Shown in pieces: positions 1-13,357 of a stretch of DNA of 64,000 bases. Each line of letters starts with the position of its first letter. Within the stretch, counting starts at the first letter, position 1. The translations under genes and the position numbers were made by a program. Source of the DNA: Serinus canaria (Eukaryota; Chordata; Aves; Passeriformes; Fringillidae); the NCBI RefSeq assembly GCF_022539315.1, contig NC_066343.1, forward strand, positions 39,943,696 through 40,007,695. The letters are read 5' to 3'. The notes beneath the pieces are model-generated. The model was not told the origin of the DNA. It made no database searches and saw only the letters and a program-made list of their open reading frames with translations.

Positions 1-2242
1 ACTTGGAGCATTACACTCCAAAATTATACCAAGGTTAAAGACATCAGTCTATGGGTAAATCTGCATACTTAGCTGCACAGGCTGACATAAAGATAAAAAA
101 CACACTCTACCCATAAAGCTGATTTATCAGAGAATGTGGAGAAAAGATAAATGTTTAGACCTTTATCATGTTCATTGCACAGTCTTTCTGCATCTAAGAG
201 AAATATGCCAGGATAAAGACCATGACTGACAGGCAGTACTCTGAAACAAAGTAACTTTAAAGCCTATTAGTCATCATAGAAATCCTCTTTGTACAAAGTA
301 GTGTAAAAAAGAAAATTATAGGTCTTCACAATTTTTACTGTTATCTGTTTCTACTTCCAAGACCAAGTGCTTTGATTGCACTAACAAAACAAACTTTATA
401 TGGGTATATTAAACACAAACAGAACCCTAACAAAACCAAAGACTGTATTTTTTATATGAGAGTAAGGCTAAGAGAAAACCACAGATAGCAGATATCAGTC
501 ATGGCTGTTTAATGACCAGTTGAAGGCAATTAAGATATCTAAGGCTGAAAAATGTAGGAAAAATAAGTGCAGAAGTGTTAGGTATTTATCCAGTTGTACT
601 GTCTTTATCCAGAAATTTTCTGACCTTCACCTACGGCTGCATACCAGTGCATTGGGATGGATAGGGCAAATCATGAACTGCAAAGCATGAAGCAGTGACA
701 TACAGCAATATCATAGCTGGAACTGAATTGTTGCAGTGATGTCACTTCCTTGCAGCACAGCTCATCAATAAGCAGGTTATCTTGCAAGATACCACATAGT
801 GTTGTGTTGGCACAATGCATCTTTGATGGCACATGTTCTCCTTGCACAGCTTACTATCTGTCCATATGAAAGTAATAGGGTAAAAAACCCAATATTTCAA
901 GTTCTGTATCAATAAAAATACATTTTTTATAATGCAAAGTATCATGAAATCAGACTTTTTTCAAAACAGAACACCAGGCTTCTTTGTCAATTGCTTTAGT
1001 TTTAAAAATACAACACCAGCATTGTAAGATATTTCCTCCTTTCAAGGTCACTAAATAGGCACTTGCAAAGAGCACAGGCTGTAATTATGCAATGAGTACC
1101 TAAAACCTAAATTCAAAGAAGCAAGTCTGTTCATATAAGAAATGGTAGTGAATTGGGCATAGGACTTAGCAGTGAGTATTTGAGAAAACTTATGGACTGC
1201 TCCACTACCTTCCAAATCTTTTTCTCTACTGCAGGCTTTCATCGCTTGACATAAAAGAAAATGTACAAATAGCTGTTAACGCATCCCACTGTGCTTACAC
1301 ATTCTCAAATTCTGAGTCTTCTCACACCAGGTAAAAATTGTTGCTACTCTGCAGTGTCCCAGGTTAGACTACTCTCAAAGTTCAAAAATTATTACAACAA
1401 CATGCAAACATATTCTTGACATCAAATACTGCAAAAAAGCCTTCATTCCTAGCAGGCTGCTGCTATTCATATGTAAAATGAATATGTTATTCCTTCTGTG
1501 TTATTAAAAAATGCTTCCCAAATGAAAGCCACAAATTGGAAAAGAAGACTTTAAAATAAAAGTGGATACATTTTGTCTGTTTGAAACATGGCCAGACTAA
1601 ATCATTAACTGCGGATCTGGTTGCACAAAGCCTGCAAAATTCAACCACGAAGCCACCACACCAAGGCTGTTGTGCCAAACAAAACACTGCAAACTAGTTA
1701 TGGTCAATAAAATCTCTAAATCAAATAAATGTTCTTCATGCTTAGAACACTTCCTGATTCCAGGGAAAATAAATATGAGTTTTCAGAGATATGGGCAAAT
1801 GTTATGGTGTCAATTCATTAGTTAGAAAAAAACAAGTCAAAATTCCAGATCGAAAACCAAAAAGACCAGGTAATTCTTTATCCAGCTTTGTAGATTTTAG
1901 TGGGTAAAAATCAGGGGTTTTTGTAACAGTCAAGGTACTCACGGGATTAAGGGTTATTGTAGGCCCAGAATCTCCTTCTTTTCTAATGAAACTTGGAAGC
2001 AGGGATATAGGAATTTTAAGCAGCTTGACTAAATAATTTGTTTGAAGATACATACATATATTTGTGTGTTTGATGTTTAGGGAGAAGGCACCAGGCTCAC
2101 ATTTGAGAAAGTAATCAGGTAATCTTCATGTGCCATGACTTATAACAGGAGTACATTACACATTTTCAAAAGACAAGCATTTGCTAGTTCTCCAATAAAA
2201 ATGCATGTCACTGAGAGTGCAAGAAAACTATTTTGCAGGTAT
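1..2242. other. Intergenic, nothing recognised
   Basis: AT-rich unique sequence. Only short open frames without family resemblance or splice context on either strand. Confidence 0.7.
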
Positions 2243-2247
2243 AATTG
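2243..2247. repeat. Target-site duplication, left copy (AATTG)
   Basis: AATTG immediately precedes the LTR terminus TGTTGGG and is repeated immediately after the opposite terminus CATACA at 2764-2768. Confidence 0.7.
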
Positions 2248-2763
2248 TGTTGGGCTGACCCTGGCAAGTAACCAAGAACTCACACTTGCTCACTGCTCCC
2301 TGCCCAGCAGGCCAAGGGAGAGCAAAAACCAAAATCAAGAAAATTCATGGGTTGAGGAAAAAAAAAACAAGTGATGCAAAGGTAATCAATCACCACCTCC
2401 CAAAAACAGACTGACGTACAGCCGGTGTCTGAGTAGCAGGTATTCCAGAAAACATAAGGCCCCCAAACAACACTTTCTTCTGCTACACCACTTTTATTGC
2501 TGAGCATGACAGTACATGGTATGGAATACCCCTTTGGCCAGCTGGGGTCAGCTGGTCTGACTGTGACCATTTCTAATTTCTTGCTTGACCTCAGCCTACT
2601 CGCTGTGGAGTTAGAGAAAGAAAAAAAAGATAATGGCCTTACATTGTGCAAGGACTGCTTTGTGATAAACAAAAGAATGGTGTGTTTTAGTCCTAAATCC
2701 AAAATACAGCTCCATGATGCTGGCCAACATGAAAGTTGACTCCATCCCAGCCAGACCCATACA
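2248..2763 (-). mobile_element. Solo LTR of an avian ERVL-type endogenous retrovirus (516 bp)
   Basis: The element reads TG...CA on the - strand and is flanked by a perfect 5-bp duplication AATTG (2243-2247 and 2764-2768), the size typical of ERVL integration. On the - strand it begins with a GGCTGGGATGGAGTCAACTT stretch, and near its end has a CTCAACCCATGAATTTTC stretch. Both are hallmarks of a common bird LTR family that I recognise from memory. No gag, pol or env sequence adjoins it, so it is a recombined solo LTR. A 140-codon minus-strand open frame across it is not a gene. Confidence 0.8.
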
Positions 2764-2768
2764 AATTG

Positions 2769-5700
2769 AAGCAGTTACGTGGCATACTGTGCAATGCATT
2801 CAAATAATTTCTCTCTATAATCCAGTTGAATTATTTTTATCAGCAATTGTTACTGCCTGTCATATGATATGTCACACTCAAAAGGACTCTGGTTTTCTTC
2901 AGTGCAGTGATACTAGGAAAAAACTTCTTAAAAATACTGCTTTGCAATAGATAAGCGTTTTAGCTGTTTGGTTCAAGGATTGCTGCCAGTACCCAAACTG
3001 AAATGATTAAAGGACTGTATTACATTAAACACTGTATTTGTCTTTCCCTGGTAGGCTTCAGAAGCATAATCAGTGAGTTACATATTCTTCATTGGAAAGG
3101 AAACTGATCTCACTATTTACCTCCTCGTAAAATTCCTATTCATGACAGTCAGAACGTTGACATTCCTACCTAAGGAAGACTTCAAAATGGTTAACAGATT
3201 TGTTGAAAGAGGCTGGTAACAGAAAATCTACAATTAAGACGATCTTCTTCAGAAAGCAGTTTGATATTCTAGCCCCAGTAATCAAGGTAGTCATGTCAAA
3301 CCAAGTTCTTGATTATCCCTGTATAATTTTATGCATCATCACAGGTACAAAAACAAACTGATGATAAAACGGTTTTTTTAAGCAAAATTAATTTTATTGG
3401 ATAATTCATGCCTCTAGCCTCGTCTTCCTCCACAACCCTAACATACAAAATCTGCCTTTTCTTTATACTGACTGAATCATTTAGAAAGCACAGACTTTGT
3501 GGGTGGTTATATTTTCATCTTGGGAAATAAATAATTAAAGACTAACTGTACTTTAAAAATTATTTTGCTTGATTCTATAAGCAGGCCTTTTAAATTTCTT
3601 CTCAAAGAAGCATTCTTACAGAACTAAATAAGCTCTCATAGGCAGGAATTTGAAGGCCTGGGCTTTACTAGGCGAATAGTTTTCACATCCATGGTACAAA
3701 GATCTATTAACATTTCTTAAAAATCTTCAAAGTGTTAGTGACCAAACCAGGCTTTTACCAGCATCTATTAAATAAAGACTACCCTATTTTAAGGGTGAAA
3801 CTGCTGTCAAGCAGGGAGATCAAGCTGTTTTACTCAAGCTAAATTTAATCATACAGCAGTGATCCTTTTGCATCTTCAGGTAGATTACTATGAAAAAGGC
3901 TGGTATGGCATTCTTGAATATGAAAATCTGGAAAATTGTAATAGCCAATCTTAGAATATCTGTCTTATTTTTCAAGAAAATTGAAAATGCTTGTGAAGAA
4001 CAGTAAAATTTCTGTGTGGTGCTTGGAAGATAATTCCCACAAGAATTTTAAAGTTTTGACTTCTTTTTGCCTTCATCTTGGGATAAAAACCAGAAATTAT
4101 ATAAACATTTATGAACCAAAAATCTGAAGGAAAAAAAAGATGAGGATCTGATCTGCCAAAATATTCAAATTAGCCTCTATTCCTCTGGTTATCCATCCCT
4201 ATGCTATGTGTGTTTTGTTTACAATGGTTTCTATTGAATGGTCATTTTGACCTGAAACAAGGACATTTTTGATGAAATCTGTGGTCAAGTTTCTTTCAAA
4301 AATCTTCAGATTCAAAATAAAAATGATACAGTGAGGAGGAATAAGCCCCTATTTTAATGCCAATCCAATTTTATCCATCAGAGATTTGCAATGGACATTA
4401 CATTAATGGCACAATAAAGGCCACTATATTCAACCTGCACCTGCTTGCAAGAAATTATTTTGTGTGAGCAAATATTATTTAAATTCTTTGGAGGTTCATG
4501 AAATTCTTATAGTTTTAAACATATCTTGTACCTTCAACCCCCCAAAACAAATCCTGTTCTTTTGCAAGCAGAGTTTCTGTATTCATGAGCTTAGTCCTAC
4601 ACACAGTTTGCACACAGAGCCTCTACACAAGCTAATGCAGCCTATTTTAAAAATAATTTAAAAAAAAATTTGTTTTAAAATAGTTTGTGTAAGCACATGA
4701 TGTACAGTTAAATGATGAAGTAAATGAGAGAACCTTTCATGCAAGATTCATTAGAAAAACTGAGGAGCACAACTTTCTTGAACACCTGGTTCCAAAACAT
4801 TACAAATAACAATCTTCTGTAACTAGCTACTAATTCTTTTAACAAGAGTCTATTTTAGATCATCCATGTCAAACGCTGATTTGCTATAATCTGCAGCACA
4901 AAGAGCTAAGGATTTATCATGCAGTTACCCTTCTGAGAAGAAAAAAATATCAGAAAACAATGAGTACTAATGTTTTTTCTATAACCCTAAATACATATTC
5001 TGTCATCTTAAGCTTGTCCTTATGTCTATTGAAATTGTACCAGAGGGGAAATATGTGGTTTAGAAAAGTTATTTCATTTGCTACTTTGCAAAAACCAGGA
5101 GAGGTACAAGAAATATTAGCAATTAACTTTTTCTGCAGTATATTCATGCATTTAGTGGCTCAGAAACTTCTAGAAAGGTAGAACTGCAGTGGAAACCCCT
5201 GAATCTGTTGTAATCTCCCTTTTGTATGTGAAGGGAAAATAATTCAAATTACTTTCAGTAGAAGAATTGCTTGCACATTTTTCTACAATCTTCCATCACT
5301 CTGTATGAGATGGTATTGTGATCAAATTCATCATCTGATCATTACTTCACCATCTCTTGGCACCATATTCCAAACTTTAAATGACTGCAATGTTTTTTTT
5401 TGATTCCTGAATGAAGAGAATTATGTGTAAATCAGCCCTCTAAGGAATCCAGAGCTACAGCAGAAGTTCTTTTGTTGGATTATTCCAGTGCAATAACTTC
5501 CCTGCTGTTACTTTAAACATTGTAAATAATTTTAGTTCCTTTACAGTAATTGGAAACTTATGCAATTTTGTGGCTTAATATTGCATATGTAAATATAGGC
5601 TAATTGAAATTTCCAACTAATAAATGTTCCTAATATAATATTCATAAGCCCAGGATATTTCATACAAATATTTGGCCACATATGAGACATCTGAATTAAA

Positions 5701-8479
5701 TTTTGCTTTGAATTAAAAAAAAAACCTTTCATTTTATTGAATTAGGCTTAAAATGTCATACTAGACTTTGGAAAAATGAGTGAATTCACACAGAAAGATT
5801 AAGACAACTATAATATCAGAAGTTGCATAATCATTTAGGTATTCTTCAGTCTTATTAACAATTTATACCATAAAATTTGCCTCTGGATAAGAAACTGCAA
5901 TGATTTGTGGTGGCAAAACAGAATCATGTTTTTCATGTCAATGTTTCTAATTTCATCTCTGTTTCATGGTTACCTCTTGCATTCAAAGTTATATTCTCAG
6001 CTTGCTCATGGTATATTGCTGCTCACAGCTTCCAAAAGGTAGCAGGTATAGAATGGGACCAGTAAATTTGCTAGTCAAAATAAGAATTATTTAAAAGTAG
6101 GAACATAACCTCATGAAACTCTAAGTCCACTGCACTCTTTTATATACTGTGTGCTTAGGAAGAAGCACTGTTTCGTGGGAACCATCAGGCAGCTTTACCA
6201 ATAAGCAGAAAAAGCCACTAACGCTCCTAGCACAAACGTGTCCTATTGCCTAAGACAGCCTTTCCACCACTGTGCACAGGCAGTGGTAACTGCAGGTGTC
6301 TTCTCCACACTGACAGCCCCAGGTGACAGAGCTCAGACAGACTTTCTGCAAAAGTACTAGCTGAAATACCTGGGTGAATAAGACATTAACCAGGGAGCTG
6401 AAATGGTGAATGGGGCGGAGGAACTAAAATGAGCATAAAGTGGAGTCATATTTTTGTCAATAATGTTAACTCTAAAGCAAAATGACAACTGTGGCTTAGC
6501 TTTATGCATGTTTCCCTCATGTCAAAGTGGCCTGCTAATGTGTTGGCAGGCGATACAGATAATGCAAAATATCTCAAGAGACCTGCTAGTGATCTTGAAA
6601 GCTCACCTGTGAACTAAGAGCATATGGTTTCATAGAAGCTTTCTGCATTCTCTGAATGGGTCACAGTATTTGATTAGTAGGTTCCTTTAGTGAACTAGCC
6701 TTTGATGTCTCACTGGGAGGTGCAGCATGGCTGTCTGTGAGTTTTGCAATGACACAATACTTCTGATCATATACCCATTGGTGTTTCCTCCCCGTAGCAA
6801 TCAAAAAAGTGGTGAAGAATGATTTCTCTTTTCTCTGAGACACTTTCTATGACTGAATTCTCTCAATTGGATGGGTTGCTGGCTCTCAGGCCATAGAAAA
6901 AATTAGACTTACATCTGTACAGACATAAGGGTCGTGTCTGTGTACACAAACCTCTTTCTCATCTTTCTTCCCAAATAGCCTGAGTTTTTTCTCTCCTTAA
7001 TGCACATGACTTTGAGATGTCAGCTATCAGCCAAAAGCTGAAGACTTGCCCAAGCTGACTTTGGCTAGCAAATTAGTCAGCATGTGTTTCTACTATATAT
7101 GCTATTGGCTTAATTAGGTTTAATTAACAAGTGCTTATGTCTGTTGTAGGGGGCTATGACTATCTAGTGAAGGCTTATTTATTGGCAACATATGGTATTT
7201 TGGTGAAGGATTGTCAGAATAACTATAATGAAGTATTTAAAAGAACTTGTTTAGTTAAGACTTGGAACACTATTTTTCAGATGTCCATACCACTCCTATT
7301 TCTTTGAAAATGGGTCTGGTGCTTCTTTCAGTGTGTTGTGACCTAAAGTGATGGGAGGTAGGATGGAACTGTCATAATATTAGAATATTTCAGTAAAATC
7401 TTGTATGTGAAACAGCAGAGGTACCAAAAGCATGATAGTATTATTGAAAAATAACACAATTTAAAAACTTACTAAAATTCCTTCTTTGTATCCTAGCACA
7501 GTTATGTATGCCCTAGACTTGACAGTGATAACCAAAGAAAGAGGATCTCCATTTCAAAAGACACAGAAATTCAGCATTAACGTGAAGTAACTTGTAAAGC
7601 AGGATACAATTAAATATATATATATACTCATGGATTCTATACAAGCACAGACATTAAAAACAGTTAAAAAGATTTGCCACAAAAATTTATCTAAGAGAAA
7701 AATAGGCAAATCCCACATAATAAAAGATGCTGGTCTAAGCAAACATGGACTTTGCAATATAATGCCATGTTTTAATAGAATTGGCCAGTAAAAGCACAAA
7801 TTCAAAACAATAGTTTGCCATTAAAGTTAATCTTCTGATCCAGGGTCGATGCTGACAGTATTTCTGTCTGGATTTTAGCTAGGAGCTCAATGGCAGTTTA
7901 ACTACCTCTGAACAAAAATCTTTATTCTTCATGGAGTTATCTAGAATTTTGCTGGAAACAAAGCTCTTTCCTTTTATTACTTCTTTGAATTCTTGTTTTC
8001 AGGACTGAACTTGCAAACCAACAATAGAAAAAAGAGCCACACCAGTCTTGGCACCCCTTTGGCATAAAGTGGCATGCAATCTGAATTTACAGGTTTCTGA
8101 GAAAAACCTGTACAGGTTTACAGGTTTTCTGAGAGAAACCTGAGAGGTTGCCTTGCAAATGGAAATTTCCAGGACAAAATTTTCATTCTGAATTAGTAGT
8201 CTCAGCATCAATTCCATCTCAAATATTACTGAGGGGACTCTACACTATTCCCTTCCTCACCCCTCAGATAAAGAATGATAGAGCTCTTGGTGGTAGGCAC
8301 CTTTCATAGCTCCTTTTACCCCAGAGGAGTCAGGACCAGGAGGTTATTCTATACCACCTCATGTTATTGCCAGGGATGGGGAAAAGGGAATCTCTTCCAG
8401 GGAGAAGAGTCCCTCTGGTTAAGTAAATGGGGCGAAGGGAGCACAAGAGGACCCCACTTCCAAGCAATCATTTTCAAAT
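2769..8479. other. Intergenic, mostly unique sequence
   Basis: No gene recognised. It contains a candidate homeodomain cluster near 7.1 kb, a short (TA)n run near 7,615 and a ~27-bp local duplication (CAGGTTT-CTGAGA-AAACCTG) at 8,089-8,141. Confidence 0.7.
7109..7137 (+). promoter_or_regulatory. Candidate homeodomain/NK2 motif cluster
   Basis: CTTAATTAGG and TTTAATTAAC lie back to back, followed at once by CAAGTG, an NK2-type core. The surrounding 6.5-7.2 kb is unique sequence. This is motif evidence only. Confidence 0.3.
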
Positions 8480-8700
8480 CATTCCCCTGTCCTGTAGATT
8501 TCATTATTGATTGTGTTGCTGTTACTGCTCCCTTTCTTATCTCATTGCTGTTTCCAGTAAATTGGTCTTATCTCAAGCCATGATCTTGGCCTTTTGTGTC
8601 ACCAGTTCTCCTCTTCAACATGCCACAGGGAGAAGGGGAAAAGGGGAGGGAGAGAGAGTGAAGGGGAGAAAAATTAAGGGGGAGAGAGATGTAGTAACAA
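8480..8700 (+). mobile_element. ERVL-like LTR 3' fragment
   Basis: The stretch around CTGTTTCCAGTAAATTGG, then CTTATCTCAAGCCATGATC, matches the conserved 3' part of the same broad avian ERVL LTR group, here on the + strand. A G/A-rich tail (8635-8690) sits where such LTRs carry a CTC/GGG-rich terminus. The 5' boundary is unclear; similarity may extend back to about 8,300. I found no duplication at the ends, so it is probably truncated or decayed. Confidence 0.5.
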
Positions 8701-11700
8701 CATCAGTAGACCACTACAGAGACAAATAAGATGTATCAGTTGCAAGGGACTGCATAGTTCATGGCTGTTGTAATACAACAATTACTCAGCCAATCTAAAG
8801 TTGAAGTGTGGAAAAAGACAGTCATGGGGTCAGAAGTCCCACATGATCACTTTTGTTGGAAATGTTTTATCAGTATATAATTCATAAAGAAATGTCACAA
8901 AACCTCTTAATCATTGATATTTAACCAAGACTGGCGAAACCAGATGGCATTTCAGCTTCTTGTTCTAAGAAAACATTATAAAATACTTAGAGTGTGTAAA
9001 AGCTCACAAAATTAATTAATTTTATTATGCTGGCAATATGCTTTCAAGGGGAAAAAGGGGGAACTAGTTTTGACTGATTGGAAAGCTATTACTTAAATGT
9101 AGCTCATAGGACAAAGTTGGTTTAAAACCATCCACAGTCCTTCAGTACCTGAATGATTTGCACGAAGTTTGCATACTCATGGTAAATGCAGCTTCGGTAC
9201 AACCCTATAGAAATTTGATTTCAGCATGTACTTCCTTGTTTTAACAACTGTTTGGTTCATACTGCAGTCATAAAAAATATAAACAAGCATGGTAAGAAAG
9301 CAGAAAAAAGTTTTTTTTGGAAGAGAGTATTTCCATCATTACCTTTGCTATTGGACCTCCACGTTTACTGTTAGCAAAATCCTGGAAGATCTGAGGCACC
9401 AGTTTCGACCCAGACAATGGGGACATTACACAGGATTCCTCATCAAAGTTTTATGAGTAGGCTTATGACAAAATGCATTCTCAAAAGTTTGCTAATAATA
9501 TGGTAGACAGGTAGAGCTCACCAGCTCTGATACAACAGTTTATTTGTTGGCCAGAGCCTATGTGAATAAGAAAAGTCTTGTGAAATATATTCTTATTTCT
9601 AGAAGGGTAAGATGCATATTCAGAGAAATGCTGCTGTGGTTATGAAATAGTATTTCATCAGAAGATGCAGAAACACTTATAGAGGTAGAAACGTAGCTAG
9701 GATCTCTTTAAATCCACCCCAAGAATGACAAGTTAGAATGAAATATATATAAGAATTATCCTTGAAAGCAACATTATAACAACATTAGAGTGGAAATTCT
9801 GTTTGTCCAAAAAAGTAAAGAAGGTCCAAGTCAAGCTTCTCACTGAAAGCCTGACGGTGTCCCTCATTACTTCTGAAGTACATGGCTGTTTTAATTATTT
9901 ATAATTGCATAATATACACACTAAGTGAAGTCTCATAACTTAATGACTGACAAGGGAAAAAAGGTGTTCCTTCCTGCCCTATAACCTTCAAACATAGTGT
10001 CATACAGATCTTTTGCATATGCTGAAGCAAAGAAGGAAAAAGTAAAGTGTCCTCACATGAGACTAGATTTGAAATTCTAATGATTGGGGCTCAACAGAAA
10101 CAGTGCTATGCTGGAAAAACAGGGAATGAAATTCTACTCTTTCCCTCTCTCCTCTATTCCTCTAATGCACTTCAGAGACTCTGGCTTTCCCAGCTGTCTA
10201 AAGAAAAGGCTAATGTCCTCAGCTGTGTATGTACGTGCTCCTTGCAAGAAATATAGCCTCTCAATCCAAAAGCGTAGCAGTGGACTTAGATACAAATTAA
10301 GACATCAGACTATCCTGAAATTTCCCTATAACCAAGCTCAGGCAGCTCTGTTTTCTCTCTAGGGCTGCCCATAGGCATCACCCTTCACTTGTGTTGCACC
10401 AGTAGATGGAAGGCATAATACAAAACTGCATATTCACCAAGTTTATGGTGTAAGCCCAAGGGTTATACCAAAAGTCCCAAACCCCCATATGAACTGTGGC
10501 CTCAGCTCAAGGTCTGGCCAAATCCCTAAACAATTCAACAAGGGGTCACACTGCAGTATAAGTAAGAATTCAATTTCACTCAAAATGTTGGAAATTGTAA
10601 CCGAAAAAATATTGGAACAATTTTTAAAATCCGAAGGCCCTTTAAATCATCCTCCTTCCTACATTCTTCAAAATCCTTGTAACTGTGGCCTTCATCTTAG
10701 CACCAAGCATTACACTGCACAGAGCCAAGATTAGCCTTGTCATAGTGAAAAATAACCATCTGGCAGTCCTGGTACAGTGTAACAGTGTTCTACTCAGAAA
10801 AGAAACAGTGCATTTTAACTATGGACAACCAGTCTCATATCTAATACCATTACTGTGTTTAAAAGTAACTTTCATTGTTGTCTCATTCCCTAGGAGGGTC
10901 AAAGACATTTTTCCATGAGAAAGTGGGTGGTGACAAAATTGAAGGGGTGTGTACAATGACATTTAAATTTTGTCCCTCTATTCAAATGACTCCCTGCCTG
11001 CAGAAAATAATTTAAAAATCTATGTATTTTCCAGTATCTGCCAGAAATTCATTCCCAGGTGTCAGCTTTCTGATTCAGAGCAGTATTTCCATTTGCCACT
11101 CCTCTTCTGAACAAGTCATACAGTAAGAAAAGCACTGTTGCTGACATGACCCTGATAGGCTGACATACAAACAGAAATGAAAATTATGATGTTCAGTCTC
11201 CCGCTCATTGCCAGAATGCCCTTATAATGACACTACTCAGCCTGGGTGTTTACTATGGGAAGGAAACAAAGAGGTTTGCTCTATATGTGAGAGTATCCTC
11301 ACATTTTCCCTAACATAAAATGACTTTCAAAGTTGTTTTAAACAGGACGAAAATTAGGAAACTACTTTCCTTCCATGCAGTGTGACAAATCAAAATTACA
11401 CAAGAGGAAAATCTCCTTAACAGTCTTAAACTAGTTCTTGTAGGCTAAACAATGCAAAAGCATACGTGTGCAGATAAAAGTAATTATAGAAAGAGCAATG
11501 TATTGGATTATTCATCAGAGAGTATACTATTCATCAGCTGTTTGACTGCATAGACCTTTAATTTCCCACATAGTATCTGCTGCAGAAAAAGTTGGTGTTA
11601 AAAAGCAATGACCTTTAGAACAGCAGAGCTTTAGGCTTCACACAGTAGCTGACCAACTAATGCAAAACCATCAAAAGACTAAGTCAGAATAGACAAGAAT

Positions 11701-12640
11701 AACTCAGAATGTTTTTTCTTTTCCTACTTCTTTCCCATTTTAAATTAATTTCACTCCTCCATACAGTCTAATAAAGATAACCTTATAATTACATTGTAAC
11801 TACAAACTTTATGTTTTGCCACTGGGTTTCACAATAATGGTTGATCTGGATGTCAACAGTGTTGTCAATTCAAGTAGAGCTTACCCAGGATTTCTTCATT
11901 ATGTGCATTGCTGAATTGTCCATGACAGCAGGATGTGGAATTTTGGCATGCATTTGGTTTGTTCAGTGCATGGAAAGAACTTAGGGCAAGCCTACTGCTC
12001 CCTTTTCTTCCTCTGCATTGCATCTTTAATGCTGATTAGATTTTATGTATTTATTAAAAGAGAAAAAATATTCCAGGAAGGATAAATGTAAAGTCTAATT
12101 TCAGATTGTGAGTCGCTGTGAGTTTTAGCTTTTCTTTGTGGTGTTGTGTTTATCACAAAGGGATCCCAAACCTCACCTCAGTTCAGTACAAAAAGGAGAC
12201 ATTAATGCACGTAGAAGAACAATCAGGTGAGCACAGATCTTGCAGTATAAATGGCAATTGTTCATGTAAGAATGTATTATTTTTTCAGCATTAAACAATT
12301 TTTATTTTTAGGAAACAACAAGACAATGGTGAAGAATGTTGTAATGCCAGTAAAATTTTCACAAGCTCATTAATTAAATATGAAAATATAAATTAATATA
12401 AGCAATCTCAAACTCATGAAAAATGTGTTCCATGCAATAGGAAATAGACAAACAAAATGCTTTAATAATTATTTACAAATGGAATAAAAACCCAAGTAGT
12501 AATATTTAAAAGAAAAGTATTTTTAAAAATATGATTAGGAAAAATATCTTAGATAAATACAAGGCTCATAAGGAAAATTTATCTATTAAATTTTTTGTTA
12601 CAAATTGAATGATCTCCCAGACACAAGAACTTTCTTTTCC
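8701..12640. other. Intergenic, nothing recognised
   Basis: AT-rich unique sequence with no recognisable gene, repeat family or RNA gene. Confidence 0.7.
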
Positions 12641-12646
12641 TTAATG
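12641..12646. repeat. Target-site duplication of LTR copy 1 (TTAATG; partner 13029-13034)
   Basis: Identical hexamers abut both LTR termini, which supports intact ends. Confidence 0.8.
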
Positions 12647-13028
12647 TGTGGTCTTGTTCACAGGGGTTCCAGGATGAGGGAAGAGACAAGAAAGTTGACT
12701 CCATGTATCAGAAGCTTGATTTATTATTGTATGATAGATAATATATTAAAACTATACTAAAAGAATAGAGGAAAGGATTTCACTAGCAGGATAAGCTAAG
12801 AATAGAAAAGGAATGAATAACAAAGGTCTTCTCTCAGACCGAGCCGGCCAGGTGATCTGTGATTGGCTCTTAATTGGAAACAGCCTGATGAGGACAATCA
12901 CAGATTTCCCCTGTTGCATTCCACAGCAGCAGATAAGAATTGTTTACAGTTTGTTCCTGAGGCCTCTCAGTTTCTCAGGAGGGGGAAAATCCTAAGGAAA
13001 GGATTTTTCATAAAACATGTCGGTGACA
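12647..13028 (-). mobile_element. Solo LTR, copy 1 (382 bp, class II/ERVK-like by TSD size)
   Basis: On the - strand the element starts TGTCACCGACATGTTTTATG and ends GACCACA. It is flanked by a perfect 6-bp duplication TTAATG (12641-12646 and 13029-13034). A polyadenylation signal AATAAA (as TTTATT at 12720-12725) lies near the 3' side of the LTR. It is closely similar to the copy at 19,711. No internal retroviral genes are present. A 60-codon open frame inside it is a by-product of the LTR sequence. Confidence 0.85.
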
Positions 13029-13285
13029 TTAATGTAAATTGAAATTAGTTTAAGTATCAATCAAAACTTTACTGCAATATAACATAATGAAGTCCCAAGC
13101 TGGAAAAGTGACACTCAGAACTTAAAGGTGCACAAGGGCAGTTTGTTTAACTATTATATATAGAATTCTCAAGACAGAAAATTTAATCTTACTATTTATG
13201 TAATGTTTTTTCACTGTGTGGCACAAACAGAAGCAGAGGACTGACTCAGTGATCCAGAAAGTCCTTTTCTATACTCACTTATAAT

Positions 13286-13357
13286 CTCCTCTCCTCTCCT
13301 CTCCTCTCCTCTCCTCTCCTCTCCTCTCCTCTCCTCTCCTCTCCTCTCCTCTCCTCT
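13286..13357 (+). repeat. (CTCCT)n pentanucleotide microsatellite
   Basis: Fourteen essentially perfect CTCCT units. This is the complement of the GGAGA/AGGAG motif that dominates the polypurine tract at 23.4-24.7 kb. Confidence 0.98.

Noticed and set aside
2280..2702. 140-codon minus-strand open frame
   Set aside because: It lies wholly inside the ERVL-type solo LTR and has no domain.
12813..12995. Related 60-codon frames in the two solo LTRs (also 19744-19929)
   Set aside because: Their similarity is explained by shared LTR DNA, not by a conserved protein.
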